From NCBI GenBank assembly GCA_024275165.1, contig JAJRZQ010000012.1, positions 1 to 64,000 of the forward strand: a DNA stretch of 64,000 nt. Reading direction: 5' to 3'. Shown one piece after another: positions 1 through 8,686 of the stretch (positions within the stretch are counted from its first letter, which is position 1; every line of letters begins with the position of its first letter). The notes under the pieces are model-generated. The model was not told where the DNA came from, ran no database searches, and was given only the letters and a program-made list of their open reading frames with translations. This stretch comes from a bacterium. GTDB taxonomy: Bacteria > SAR324 > XYD2-FULL-50-16. The translations under genes and the position numbers were made by a program.

Positions 1-291
1 CTTAACAGAGCCAACGAGGCGGGGTCGCCGCCGGCGGCTCCCGATGTGTGCCCGTCTCGCAATTTAAAGCCAATGCCTCCGGCGGCTAAGGGCCGAAGGC
101 CCTTAGAACCCGTCACACCCGCACGGCCCCCGCCTGCCCGCTTTAGCGGGCCGCGATACATAATAATGGCGGGCTCTTAACAGAGCCAACGAGGCGGGGT
201 CGCCGCCGGCGGCTCCCGATGAGTGGCCGCCTCGCAATTTAAAGCCAATGCCTCCGGCGGCTAAGGGCCGAAGGTCCTTAGAACCCGTCAT
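1..291. repeat. Two direct copies of a ~115-bp repeat, period 175 bp
   Basis: Copy 1 starts at base 1 and copy 2 at 176. Both begin CTTAACAGAGCCAACGAGGC and both end near GAACCCGTCA, with only a few mismatches. Each copy contains the GC-rich palindrome GCCGCCGGCGGC and a hairpin CTAAGGGCC-GAA-GGCCCTTAG; copy 2 has one arm changed (GGTCC). The spacer holds another hairpin, CCCGC-TTTA-GCGGG. No convincing coding frame runs through the region. Copy 1 begins exactly at the window edge, so more copies may lie upstream. Confidence 0.85.
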
Positions 292-317
292 ACCCCCAAA
301 GCATTCTCTTTCAAAAG

Positions 318-359
318 CGGGGCGGCTGTTTAGCGCGAACGCTAGCGTGAGCCGCCCCG
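318..359. terminator. Strong GC-rich inverted repeat, possible terminator or structured RNA
   Basis: The arms CGGGGCGGCT (318-327) and AGCCGCCCCG (350-359) are perfect 10-bp inverted repeats around a 22-base loop that can itself pair (AGCG/CGCT). Only a short T-run follows, so it is not a textbook intrinsic terminator. It lies between the repeat block and the amine operon and may end transcription arriving from the left. Confidence 0.45.
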
Positions 360-419
360 TTTGGGTTGCAATCGACGCGTCAATTTAAAAAGATTTATTT
401 TTTTCAGAGCAATTAAAAT

Positions 420-433
420 GCAGAGCGCTCTGC
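420..433. promoter_or_regulatory. 14-bp perfect palindrome upstream of the amine operon
   Basis: GCAGAGCGCTCTGC is a perfect palindrome about 145 bases before the start of the glutamine-synthetase-like gene. Its length and symmetry suit a dimeric repressor site. No regulator gene is adjacent, so the assignment is inference. Confidence 0.3.
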
Positions 434-578
434 TCTGGAAGAGGGTGGCAAGCCTAAGTTAGACCTTTTTGCCAAAGGCGCGCCACCGGGGTTCACATAG
501 GTCTTTTAGAAAGAACAAAAAACTGTTATTTTAGGATCCAGAGCATTGTTTTTTGTACTCACTGAATCTGGGGTTGCA

Positions 579-1952
579 ATGGGAGCAGCGAAAGGAAAAA
601 TCAAACTGGATGAGTTGCAGGCCCTGGCCGAGCAAGGTAAGGTGGATACGCTCTTGATGGTGTTCACCGATTTATATGGTCGCTTTTTGGGCAAGCGTTA
701 TGATATAGATTTCTTTTTGGAAGAGGCCATTAAAACGGGTTCTCATTGTTGTAATTACCTCTTGACGGTGGATATGGAAATGGAACCTGTCCAGGGGTAT
801 GCCTTTTCAAATTGGGAGCAAGGCTATGGCGATTTTCATTTGGTCCCCGATTTTTCCACCCTGCGCCTTGCTAGTTGGCTGGAGGCCACGGCCTTAGTGA
901 TCTGCGATGTCCACCAGGGCGACGAACTCCTTCCCCTCGCGCCTCGCAGTATGCTTAAAATCCAGTTGCAACGCTTAAGCGAGCTGGGGCTAACCGCAAA
1001 AGGCGCTTCTGAGTTAGAGTATTATCTTTATCAAAACAGTTATCAAGAGGCGGCCGCCCAGCAACACCAGGGGCTTGAGCCTAGTGGTTGGTATCTGGAA
1101 GATTATCATATTTTGCAAGGGAGTCGGCAAGAGAAGTATCACGGCGCCGTCCGCAGGCATCTTCGCGATTCGGGGATTCCCGTAGAAAACAGCAAGGGCG
1201 AATGGGGCAAGGGTCAGCACGAGCTCAACATCCGCTATGCGGAACTCTTAGAAATGGCGGATCGTCATGTGATCATGAAACAATGCATGAAGGAATTAGC
1301 CGAGCAGCAGGGGCACAGCGTTACCTTTATGGCCAAGCCCCATGCCGACCAAGCGGGCTCTAGCTGCCATATCCATTTGAGCCTGTGGCAAGAGGGAAAA
1401 AACGCCTTTGCGGGGGATCAGGCTCTAGGCTTACTTCGGGTTTCAAAGCGCTTTAGCTCTTTTTTGGCAGGTTGGATGCGCCATACTCCTGAGATGATGG
1501 TTTGTTATGGGCCGACCATCAATTCGTACAAGCGGTTTCAAGCCGGTTCCTGGGCACCGACAAAAATCGCCTGGAGCTACGACAACCGCACTGCCGGGTT
1601 TCGGGTCGTGGGCCAAGACCAAAGTTTACGCATCGAATGCCGTATTCCCGGGGCGGACTGCAATCCCTACCTGGCTTTTTCCGCTGCCTTAGCCAGCGGG
1701 ATAGCCGGTTTGGAACAGGGTCTGCAACCGCCTCCCATGTTCCAAGGAGACCTCTACCAAGCCCAGGGGCAACCCACCTTCCCCTTGACCTTAGCAGCGG
1801 CGCAAAACCTCTTTAGCCAAAGCGCCCTGGTTGATTCCGCCTTTGGAGCAGCGGCTAAAAGCCACTTATCCCACTTTTTCGCAACCGAGGTGCGGGCCTT
1901 TCAAAACGCCGTTACCGACTGGGAGCGGAATCGATATTATGAGCGAATCTGA
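579..1952 (+). CDS. Glutamine-synthetase-like gamma-glutamyl-amine ligase (PuuA/GlnA4-like)
   Basis: Member of the GS catalytic family, about 457 aa, the size of the gamma-glutamylpolyamine or gamma-glutamylethanolamide ligases. It would join glutamate to an amine using ATP. Visible GS signatures are ASELEYYL (metal-binding Glu region), GQHELNIRY, AKPHADQAGSSCHIHLS (the PuuA-type version of the ATP-binding loop) and the late RIECRIPGADCNPYLAFSA block. I chose ATG 579, preceded by GGGG, over the TTG at 546. It overlaps the following PuuD-like gene (TGATG), so the two are translationally coupled. The neighbours (hydrolase, dehydrogenases) argue for amine catabolism and not ammonia assimilation. 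The exact amine cannot be read from sequence. Confidence 0.85.
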   Translation: MGAAKGKIKLDELQALAEQGKVDTLLMVFTDLYGRFLGKRYDIDFFLEEAIKTGSHCCNYLLTVDMEMEPVQGYAFSNWEQGYGDFHLVPDFSTLRLASWLEATALVICDVHQGDELLPLAPRSMLKIQLQRLSELGLTAKGASELEYYLYQNSYQEAAAQQHQGLEPSGWYLEDYHILQGSRQEKYHGAVRRHLRDSGIPVENSKGEWGKGQHELNIRYAELLEMADRHVIMKQCMKELAEQQGHSVTFMAKPHADQAGSSCHIHLSLWQEGKNAFAGDQALGLLRVSKRFSSFLAGWMRHTPEMMVCYGPTINSYKRFQAGSWAPTKIAWSYDNRTAGFRVVGQDQSLRIECRIPGADCNPYLAFSAALASGIAGLEQGLQPPPMFQGDLYQAQGQPTFPLTLAAAQNLFSQSALVDSAFGAAAKSHLSHFFATEVRAFQNAVTDWERNRYYERI

Positions 1953-2668
1953 TGACTCCTCCCCTGATCGGCATTACGACCTATGGCCGCAACGCGGGAG
2001 GGGAGTTTCCGTTGCCTGCGGCTTATGTGGACGCCATTCGCGCCGCGGGCGGGGTTCCCCTCCTTTTGCCTGCGGGCGAGACTTGGGTCGGCCCCTTGGC
2101 AGAACAGCTCCAGGGCTTGGTCTTAGCGGGCGGGGGCGACCTCGATGTAGAGCTGTATGGTGGCAAGCTTCATCCAACCCTTTACCTGGTTGACCCAGAG
2201 CGCGACTTGAGCGAATTGGCTTTGCTGGGTGCCTTTATCCCCACCCAAAAGCCCTTGTTGTGTATTTGTCGGGGGTTCCAGCTCTTAAACCTGTTTTTTA
2301 AGGGCACCTTGGTTGAGCATTTGCCTGACGAGGTGGGCGAAAAGGTATTGCACCGACTTCCACCGAGAAGGCCTGTTCCTCACGCAATCCAGGTTAAGGA
2401 AACTTCTCGCCTGGCGGCTATGTTAGGGGCGACCCAAATCAATCCCGCCTCCTGGCATCATCAGGGGATTCGTCAATTGGGCGAGGGCCTAGAAGCCGTT
2501 GCCTGGGCACCGGATCAAGTGATTGAGGCCCTGGAGGTGAAAAATCATCCCTGGTCAATCGGGGTGCAATGGCATCCGGAACTCACCTTTACCCAAGACC
2601 CGGATCAACTCAAACTATTCCAGGCTTTTGTCCAGGCTTGCGTCCCCACCCCATTGGAGGAAGAATGA
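1952..2668 (+). CDS. Gamma-glutamyl-gamma-aminobutyrate hydrolase-like class I amidotransferase (PuuD family)
   Basis: 238 aa, the usual size for peptidase C26/PuuD proteins, which cleave the gamma-glutamyl amide bond and release glutamate at the end of the pathway. The nucleophile Cys sits in LLCICRGFQLLN, the oxyanion-side glycines in LVLAGGGDLD, and the catalytic His/Glu pair in GVQWHPEL near the C-terminus. The start ATG shares its A with the stop of the ligase gene, and the gene ends in a 4-base overlap with the SDR gene. Family assignment is firm; the substrate is inferred from the operon. Confidence 0.88.
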   Translation: MTPPLIGITTYGRNAGGEFPLPAAYVDAIRAAGGVPLLLPAGETWVGPLAEQLQGLVLAGGGDLDVELYGGKLHPTLYLVDPERDLSELALLGAFIPTQKPLLCICRGFQLLNLFFKGTLVEHLPDEVGEKVLHRLPPRRPVPHAIQVKETSRLAAMLGATQINPASWHHQGIRQLGEGLEAVAWAPDQVIEALEVKNHPWSIGVQWHPELTFTQDPDQLKLFQAFVQACVPTPLEEE

Positions 2669-3438
2669 GATTACAAGACAAGGTTGCCGTGATTACCGGC
2701 GCTGCCAGCGGGATCGGTAAAGAAACCGGCCTGCTCTTTGCCAAAGAAGGGGCCAGGGTTCTTTTAGCGGATTTGAACGAAGCGGACGGTTTAGCGGTGA
2801 GGCGAACTATCCAACAAGCGGGAGGACAGGCGGAATTCATGCGGGTCGATGTTGCTAGCGCCAAAGATTGTAAGGCCATGATTCAGCGGGCAGAACAGCG
2901 TTTTGGCGGGTTGCAGGTGCTGTTCAACAACGCGGGGATCATGGATGCGGAAGATGGCGATGCGGAGTCCACCTCGGAAGAGGTCTTTGACCGCACCTTA
3001 AAAATCAATCTCAAGGGTGTTTTTTTGGGTTGTAAATATGGCATTCCCGCGCTTCGCCGTAGCGGCGGCGGTTCCATCATCAACACGGCGTCTTTTGTGG
3101 CCCATCTAGGGGCCGCCACCCCGCAGATTGCCTACACGGCCAGCAAGGGGGCGGTTCTTTCTTTGACCAGGGAATTGGCGACCTTGCACGCGAGAGAGGG
3201 GATTCGGGTCAATGCGCTTTGCCCCGGCCCCTTGCAGACCGAACTTTTGATGAAATTTTTAGATACCGATGAAAAAAAACAACGCCGCTTGGTGCATGTT
3301 CCCCTGGGGCGTTTTGGTCAGGCAAGCGAGATGGCTCAGGCGGCCTTGTACTTGGCGAGCGAGGAATCCTCCTATGTAACCGGGGCCGCTTTCAATGTTG
3401 ACGGCGGGATCACCGCCGCTTATGTCACCCCGGAGTAA
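2665..3438 (+). CDS. Short-chain dehydrogenase/reductase
   Basis: Classical SDR of 257 aa. It has the Rossmann motif TGAASGIG near the N-terminus, LFNNAGIM (NNAG), an active-site Ser in the SIINTASF strand, the YTASK catalytic pair (YxxxK) and NVDGG near the end. The Asp after the second strand (LLADLNEA) suggests NAD preference. The start at 2665 is preferred because it has GGAGGAAG upstream and an ATGA overlap with the hydrolase; an open frame extends upstream to 2569 but lies inside that gene. In the E. coli Puu pathway this position is taken by the oxidase PuuB. An SDR here suggests oxidation of an alcohol carried on the gamma-glutamyl amide. Confidence 0.9.
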   Translation: MRLQDKVAVITGAASGIGKETGLLFAKEGARVLLADLNEADGLAVRRTIQQAGGQAEFMRVDVASAKDCKAMIQRAEQRFGGLQVLFNNAGIMDAEDGDAESTSEEVFDRTLKINLKGVFLGCKYGIPALRRSGGGSIINTASFVAHLGAATPQIAYTASKGAVLSLTRELATLHAREGIRVNALCPGPLQTELLMKFLDTDEKKQRRLVHVPLGRFGQASEMAQAALYLASEESSYVTGAAFNVDGGITAAYVTPE

Positions 3439-3448
3439 ACCGCCGAGT

Positions 3449-4819
3449 CTAGCCCGGGCTAAAAAGAATGGCCTTGCGGCGGGTGAGGCCTAAAAAACCG
3501 TAAAGGGATAAACTGCTTCCCTTCCCGCTTTGTTTATAGCCGGACCAGGGTAAGGCGGGGTCTAAATAGTCACAGCGATTCTGGTAGATGGTTCCCGCTT
3601 GCAGGCCTTGCGCCATGCATTCGGCACGGTCTTGATCCTGAGTCCAAATGGAGGCGGTGAGCCCAAATTGGGAATCGTTCATTAGAGCCAGCGCCTCTTC
3701 ATCATTCGCTACGGCAAGCGTGGGCAGCAAGGGGCCGAAGCTCTCCAGCTGCATTGCTTCGCAGTGGTTTGGCACCTCCGCTAAAAGAGTTGGGGGGAAA
3801 AAGTTTTTTCCCAAGTCATGAGGCCGCTTTAAAGGATGGATCAACTTAGCCCCAGCGGCTTTGGCCTGGGCCACCTGAGCGCTGAGGAATTGAGGCGCCT
3901 GGGGCGAGGCCATGGGCCCCTGATCGGTTGTCGCTTGCCGAGGATCGCCGAGGCGAATGTGTTGCATCCGCTCTCTGGCTCGGTCTAAAAACTCCGCGTA
4001 CAAGGAGTGATGAACATAAACCCTCTCTACGGCGCAACAAGATTGCCCCGCGTTGTAGCAAGCGCCCTCGACCAAACGGGGCAGGGTAAAATCCAAGTTT
4101 GCGTCCGCGGCCACATAGGCCGGGTCCTTGCCGCCCAATTCCAGTCCCACATCAATAAATCGAGTCGAGGCAGCCTGTAGGATTTCCCGCCCTCCGGCGA
4201 CCGATCCGGTAAAGACGACCTGTCCAATACGCTCATCTTGAATCAATTTTTGGGTTTGGTGGTGATCTAAGATCAGATTCGAGACCAATCCGGGCAGGGC
4301 CGCCCCTAGGGTTTGTGCCAACCGCAGCCCACAAAGGGGAGTTTTAGAGCTGTGCTTGATCATCACGCTATTGCCTGCCAAAAGAGCGGGCACGACGAGG
4401 TTCACCGCTGTGAGTAGGGGGTAATTCCAGGCCGGGATGTCCAGTACCACTCCTTGCGGCTCCTGTTCGATACGGCGGTAAATCCCTGGTTTTTTGTCTA
4501 AAACCTCTGGAGCTAAAGCCCTTGGCGCTTGCTCGATTAGGCTCTGGGCTCGTTCAAAGAACACTTTGATTTCATTGCGGGATTCTGTCAGAGGCTTGCC
4601 CATTTGCGCGGTGATTTCTTCCGCGATTTGTTCTTGCTGGGCTTGAAAAGCGGCCAAGCTTTGGGTGATTTCGGCAATACGCTGTTTTAGGTCGAAGCGC
4701 CTCCATTCCTTTTGGGCCGTGAGGTTGGCCTGGAGCTTTGCCTCTACGCTAACGCTATCGTCAAAGGGCAAAGCAACAACGATTTGCCCGTTAAAGGGAT
4801 TGACAACCTGTAATTCCAT
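3449..4819 (-). CDS. NAD(P)-dependent aldehyde dehydrogenase
   Basis: 456 aa ALDH-superfamily protein, similar in length to succinate-semialdehyde and gamma-glutamyl-aminobutyraldehyde dehydrogenases. It shows the cofactor segment PAWNYPL, the FTGSVAGG loop, the general-base Glu in LELGGKDP and the nucleophile Cys in NAGQSCCAVERVYV. It is convergent with the ligase-hydrolase-SDR operon, the stop codons being about 10 bases apart. A 12-bp palindrome TAGCCCGGGCTA lies at its last codons. It probably oxidises the aldehyde made by the SDR before the hydrolase releases glutamate. Functional linkage is inferred from position only. Confidence 0.88.
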   Translation of the reverse strand: MELQVVNPFNGQIVVALPFDDSVSVEAKLQANLTAQKEWRRFDLKQRIAEITQSLAAFQAQQEQIAEEITAQMGKPLTESRNEIKVFFERAQSLIEQAPRALAPEVLDKKPGIYRRIEQEPQGVVLDIPAWNYPLLTAVNLVVPALLAGNSVMIKHSSKTPLCGLRLAQTLGAALPGLVSNLILDHHQTQKLIQDERIGQVVFTGSVAGGREILQAASTRFIDVGLELGGKDPAYVAADANLDFTLPRLVEGACYNAGQSCCAVERVYVHHSLYAEFLDRARERMQHIRLGDPRQATTDQGPMASPQAPQFLSAQVAQAKAAGAKLIHPLKRPHDLGKNFFPPTLLAEVPNHCEAMQLESFGPLLPTLAVANDEEALALMNDSQFGLTASIWTQDQDRAECMAQGLQAGTIYQNRCDYLDPALPWSGYKQSGKGSSLSLYGFLGLTRRKAILFSPG

Positions 4820-5013
4820 AAAACTTCCCTTGGGGGGTGCTGTGATAATTCTATAAGACTAAAGCGGGGCTGACAAGAAAACAATCCCTTGGGCCTTTTT
4901 CCTTAGGGGCAAATCCATCCCCGAATTTTGGGTTTTAAGTCGGCAAGCGTGAGGTGAAAAGGGTAGGCTCTTGCTCCTAAGTCAGACCCGCAAAGGACGG
5001 ATGAAATAAACAA

Positions 5014-5784
5014 TTGCAAAGAAAGCGCAACCTGTGGCAAACTATCTGTACTTCGGTCTCTGCGCTTGCAGAAAAGCCCAACGCTTTACCCCATGAGGCC
5101 CCCATTAAACCGCTCTTGCCCCTATATTTGATCTTGATTTTTTGCGCGGGGCTGGGAACGAGTTCGGCCTGGGCCGGCCAGCCGCTCTTGTTTAGTCATG
5201 CCAAACATACCCAAGAGTTGGGCCTCGGTTGCGCTGTTTGTCATCTATATTTTACCAGCCAAACCAATGCGGGAGTTCCCTCCAATCCAACCTGCCAAGC
5301 CTGCCATTTGATCCCGCTCGGCTCCAGTGAGGAAGAAAAAAAGCTGGTGCGGATGCTGCAAACCGGCCTCCCCATCCAGTGGGAACGGGTCACCCGTTTA
5401 CCCCGTCATGTGCGTTATTCCCACTCCCGTCATGTTGGTTATGCCCGTATCCCTTGTGTTACTTGTCATGGAGAGATTGAAAAAAGCTCACAACCCATTA
5501 CCCGTCCCTTGGTTTTTTTGGACATGAATTTTTGTATCCGCTGCCACCGCCAGCCGCAACTGGCCTTGACGCAAACCGCTTTTGCGGGGTTGGAGCAAGC
5601 CAATTTTAAACAGGACAAACTGGAGCGTTTACAAAGCTATATCGCCATTCCTTTTCGTCAAAACCAAGAATTGGCCCAACTGTTGAAAGATGAAAATTTC
5701 AGTTTGGCAGAACAAAAGCAGGTCACCACCCAGATGACACCGGTTCCGTCCATTTCCACTGATTGCATGAACTGCCACCGTTAA
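5014..5784 (+). CDS. Periplasmic pentahaem cytochrome c (ActA/QrcA-like)
   Basis: 256 aa with an N-terminal hydrophobic segment (LPLYLILIFCAG...) ending in AWA, so exported or membrane-anchored. Five CxxCH haem sites are visible: CAVCH, CQACH, CVTCH, CIRCH and a C-terminal CMNCH. Phrases such as RLPRHVRYSHSRHV before the third site are typical of the multihaem cytochromes paired with NrfD complexes (QrcA of sulfate reducers, ActA of alternative complex III). QrcA has six haems and ActA five. The start is TTG at 5014; the preceding ATG at 5001 hits a stop at once. First gene of a tightly packed six-gene operon, probably the exit point for electrons. Confidence 0.85.
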   Translation: MQRKRNLWQTICTSVSALAEKPNALPHEAPIKPLLPLYLILIFCAGLGTSSAWAGQPLLFSHAKHTQELGLGCAVCHLYFTSQTNAGVPSNPTCQACHLIPLGSSEEEKKLVRMLQTGLPIQWERVTRLPRHVRYSHSRHVGYARIPCVTCHGEIEKSSQPITRPLVFLDMNFCIRCHRQPQLALTQTAFAGLEQANFKQDKLERLQSYIAIPFRQNQELAQLLKDENFSLAEQKQVTTQMTPVPSISTDCMNCHR

Positions 5785-5786
5785 CC

Positions 5787-7991
5787 ATGAAACTAAGCCG
5801 CCGCAATTTTATGCTCACTACCGCCACCGGCCTGGGGGCTTGGGGGCTCCAGGCCTGCCGGGGCCGCGGTGGGGCGGAGGCGATCAAGGCGGTAGAACAG
5901 TGGAAAAACCAACTCAAACAAACCCGCTTTGCCCTTTGCGATGGCTGCGCTGCCCGCTGTGGCTTAAACTGCGAATTCGTGGACGATCGTTTAGTGGGGA
6001 TTCGTGGCGCGGCCTTGCACCCGGTGAATCAAGGGGCGATCTGCCCCAAAGGGTTGGACCTAAAACACCAGCGACTGGACGAAGATCGCCTTAGGGTGCC
6101 CCTGCGGCGGAAGGGGCCCAGGGGTAGCGGGGAATTTGAGGAGGTCTCTTGGGAGTCCGCCCTGACCCAAGTCACTTTGGCGATTCAGTCTTCGCCTCAG
6201 GCGACCTCCTTGTTGGGGGGCCAATACCGGGGCAGTACCGATGACTTGTTCCAGACTTTTTTACAAGCCCTGGGCAGCCCCCATTACCTCCGCCTGCGGT
6301 GTCTTCAGCCGGAACTTCCAGGGGAGCATCTGCGCCGCATGCAGGGGCTGGATTCCCCGGTGGCCTATGATTTAGCGGGGGCCAAGGTGGTGCTTAGCTT
6401 TGGTTGCAATCTTTTTGAAGGGTGGCAATCCCCTCTTTATCAAGCGCGGGTACTCGCAGGGGATACTGATTTAATCCAGATCGACCCCCGCTACAGTCTG
6501 ACCGCTTCCAAGGCGCGCGTTTGGGCTGCCCCGCATCCGGGTACGGATGGCATTCTAGCCTTGGGCCTAGCCAACATCCTGCTTCGCGAAGGGTTATACG
6601 ACGCGGGTTTTGCCCACCGCTGGATCAAGGGATTCGAGGCGGATCAGACTGACCGAGGTCCAGTTCAAAAGGGGTTTAAAAACTTAGTGTTGCAGGGTTA
6701 CGGGCCGGAGCGGGTGGAAGCCCTGACCGGGATACCGGCCCGCCGCCTCTACCAGATCGCTCATCTCTTTGGCGGGGGCGGCCCCTCCGTGGCTCTGGCG
6801 GAGCGGGGGCCGGGCTATGGGCAGCGTGACGCTTATTCTAAGATGGCTATCCATAGTCTCAACGCCTTGGTGGGCTCTCCAGGTCGAGTTGGCGGCATGA
6901 CCCTGCAAGCCAGGCCCCCCCTGACCCCGCTAGGCCCGGCTTTGCGCGCCGACAACGACCCCTTGTCGGCTTTGGAAGCAGGAGAAATCAAAACGCTGCT
7001 GCTGTATCGCAGCAACCCCCTTTATAGCTCCGCGGCAAGGACTCGTTGGGCTGCCGCTTTGGATAAACTTGATTTGCTGGTGAGTTTTGCCACCCAAATG
7101 GATGAAACGAGCCGTCAGGCGGATTTAATCTTGCCCGACTTACATAGTCTAGAACGCTGGCAGGATGATGTGACCCTGCATCAAGCGGGGGTGAGCCTCT
7201 ATTCCCTCTCTTCCCCGGTCGTGGAGCCTTGGGGCCGGGGAAGAGCGAGCGAGGAGGTGGTACTGGAATTGGCACGCCGCCTCAACCTGCATAGCTTGGC
7301 TTTTCCCGATTATCCCAGCCTGTTGCGTCTTCGCGCCGAGGGATTGTTTCAAGCCCGCCGGGGCCGGATCCCTCAGGCAAGGGAAGATTCGGAGATACAA
7401 CAACTCTTGATGAAGCAAGGCTATTGGCAGGCTCAATATGATGATTTTGCCTCTTTTTGGACAGCCTTGCAGGCCCAAGGGGTTTGGCTGGACGAGCAAG
7501 CGAGCTACCGAGGCCGGGCGCACCTGATGCCTCAAGGGAATTTTGATTTGCGGCCCCTTTTGCAAGAGGCGAAGCAACCCTGGGTGGCGCCTCTGCATCG
7601 GGGTGGGCTCTTGCTGGTTAGCTTTAAACCCTTTGCCCTCAGCGGGGGGCGCAACGCCAATCAATCCAGGTTGTTGGAATCCCTTGCCGGCCCCTTTGGC
7701 ACGGCTTGGGAGGGGCCGATCCTATTGAATCCAACTACGGCCAAGGCCCGTGATTTGAGGACCGGGGACTTAGCGAGGTTGGTCTCTTCCCGGGGCGAGT
7801 TGGTGGGTCCCGTTAAACTGACCGAGGCGGTGGGGCCCGCTCTGATTTTTCTCCCCTTTGGCTTAGGACATGAGTTTTTCGGCAAGCGGGGCAGCGGGCG
7901 GGGGGTGAACCCCAATCACTTGCTCGCCGACTTTGGCCCCAATCTAGTGGGGCATTCTTATGTAGAACTCTCCAAGGTGGAGGCAGGATGA
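5787..7991 (+). CDS. Tat-exported molybdopterin-oxidoreductase family subunit (QrcB/ActB/PsrA-like)
   Basis: 734 aa from ATG 5787, two bases after the cytochrome stop. The N-terminus has a twin-arginine signal (SRRNFM) followed by a hydrophobic stretch ending LQAC, which could also be a lipobox. The [4Fe-4S] ligands are in CDGCAARCGLNC with a fourth Cys in ICPKG. The CISM fold is clear from the segments NPLYSSAARTRWA, DETSRQADLILP and the C-terminal molybdopterin dinucleotide-binding domain (LLNPTTAKARDLRTGD). Whether it binds molybdenum is open: QrcB and ActB are described as structural relatives without catalytic Mo, while PsrA is active. The neighbours favour the quinone-linked Qrc/ACIII type. 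Confidence 0.85.
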   Translation: MKLSRRNFMLTTATGLGAWGLQACRGRGGAEAIKAVEQWKNQLKQTRFALCDGCAARCGLNCEFVDDRLVGIRGAALHPVNQGAICPKGLDLKHQRLDEDRLRVPLRRKGPRGSGEFEEVSWESALTQVTLAIQSSPQATSLLGGQYRGSTDDLFQTFLQALGSPHYLRLRCLQPELPGEHLRRMQGLDSPVAYDLAGAKVVLSFGCNLFEGWQSPLYQARVLAGDTDLIQIDPRYSLTASKARVWAAPHPGTDGILALGLANILLREGLYDAGFAHRWIKGFEADQTDRGPVQKGFKNLVLQGYGPERVEALTGIPARRLYQIAHLFGGGGPSVALAERGPGYGQRDAYSKMAIHSLNALVGSPGRVGGMTLQARPPLTPLGPALRADNDPLSALEAGEIKTLLLYRSNPLYSSAARTRWAAALDKLDLLVSFATQMDETSRQADLILPDLHSLERWQDDVTLHQAGVSLYSLSSPVVEPWGRGRASEEVVLELARRLNLHSLAFPDYPSLLRLRAEGLFQARRGRIPQAREDSEIQQLLMKQGYWQAQYDDFASFWTALQAQGVWLDEQASYRGRAHLMPQGNFDLRPLLQEAKQPWVAPLHRGGLLLVSFKPFALSGGRNANQSRLLESLAGPFGTAWEGPILLNPTTAKARDLRTGDLARLVSSRGELVGPVKLTEAVGPALIFLPFGLGHEFFGKRGSGRGVNPNHLLADFGPNLVGHSYVELSKVEAG

Positions 7992-8686
7992 GCCGCTGGG
8001 GGATGGTCATTGACTTAGAAAAGTGCAACGGCTGTGAGGCCTGTGCCGCCGCCTGCCAGGCAGAATGCAACCAGCCCCCCGTGGGGGAGTCGGAAGCCCG
8101 CATGGGCCGAAAAATCAGTTGGTTAAAAATAAGTGAGGAGCTAACCGGAAAATTCCCCGACCTGCATCGAAGGATGATTCCCCAACCCTGCATGCAATGT
8201 GACGACCCGCCTTGCGTACGGGTTTGCCCCGTCCATGCCACCTACTTGGGGGAGGGGGGAATCGTCGCGCAGATTTATCAGCGTTGCATTGGCTGCCGTT
8301 TTTGCATGGCCGCTTGCCCTTATACGGTGAAATATTTTAATTGGTATAACTACGCCGGAGGTTTACCCGCGGCAGAACAAGAGGCCATGAACCCCGAGGT
8401 CTCTCCTCGTCCACGGGGAGTGGTGGAAAAATGCACTTTTTGCCATCATCGACTGCTATTGGCAAAGGACCAGGCTAGATTGCAGGGGAATGATCCGGCC
8501 AGAGCGGTGTATCATCCCGCCTGCGAAGAGGCTTGCCCGGCGAAGGCGATCTATTTTGGAGACTTGGACGACTCCACCACGGAGGTTGCCCGATTGGCGC
8601 AAAGTCACCGGGCCTCCCGTTTAATGGAGGATCTGGGAACCAATCCGAAGGTTTATTATCTAGCCAGAAAGGAGAACCATGGATAG
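7988..8686 (+). CDS. Four-cluster ferredoxin-like subunit (PsrB/QrcC/NrfC-like)
   Basis: 232 aa with four ferredoxin-type cysteine groups arranged as in the DMSO-reductase B-subunit family: CNGCEACAAAC, CMQCDDPPCVRVC, CIGCRFCMAAC and CTFCHH with a later CEEAC. It has no export signal of its own and would travel with the Tat-exported partner. The ATG overlaps the preceding gene by four bases and its end overlaps the NrfD gene. It should wire electrons between the molybdopterin-family subunit and the NrfD quinone site. All sixteen Cys appear present, unlike the counterpart at 30554-31483. Confidence 0.9.
   Translation: MSRWGMVIDLEKCNGCEACAAACQAECNQPPVGESEARMGRKISWLKISEELTGKFPDLHRRMIPQPCMQCDDPPCVRVCPVHATYLGEGGIVAQIYQRCIGCRFCMAACPYTVKYFNWYNYAGGLPAAEQEAMNPEVSPRPRGVVEKCTFCHHRLLLAKDQARLQGNDPARAVYHPACEEACPAKAIYFGDLDDSTTEVARLAQSHRASRLMEDLGTNPKVYYLARKENHG

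Noticed and set aside
103-291. Short minus-strand ORF inside the repeat block
   Set aside because: It lies entirely over the direct repeat and hairpins, has repeat-derived Gly/Arg-rich translation and no ribosome-binding site.
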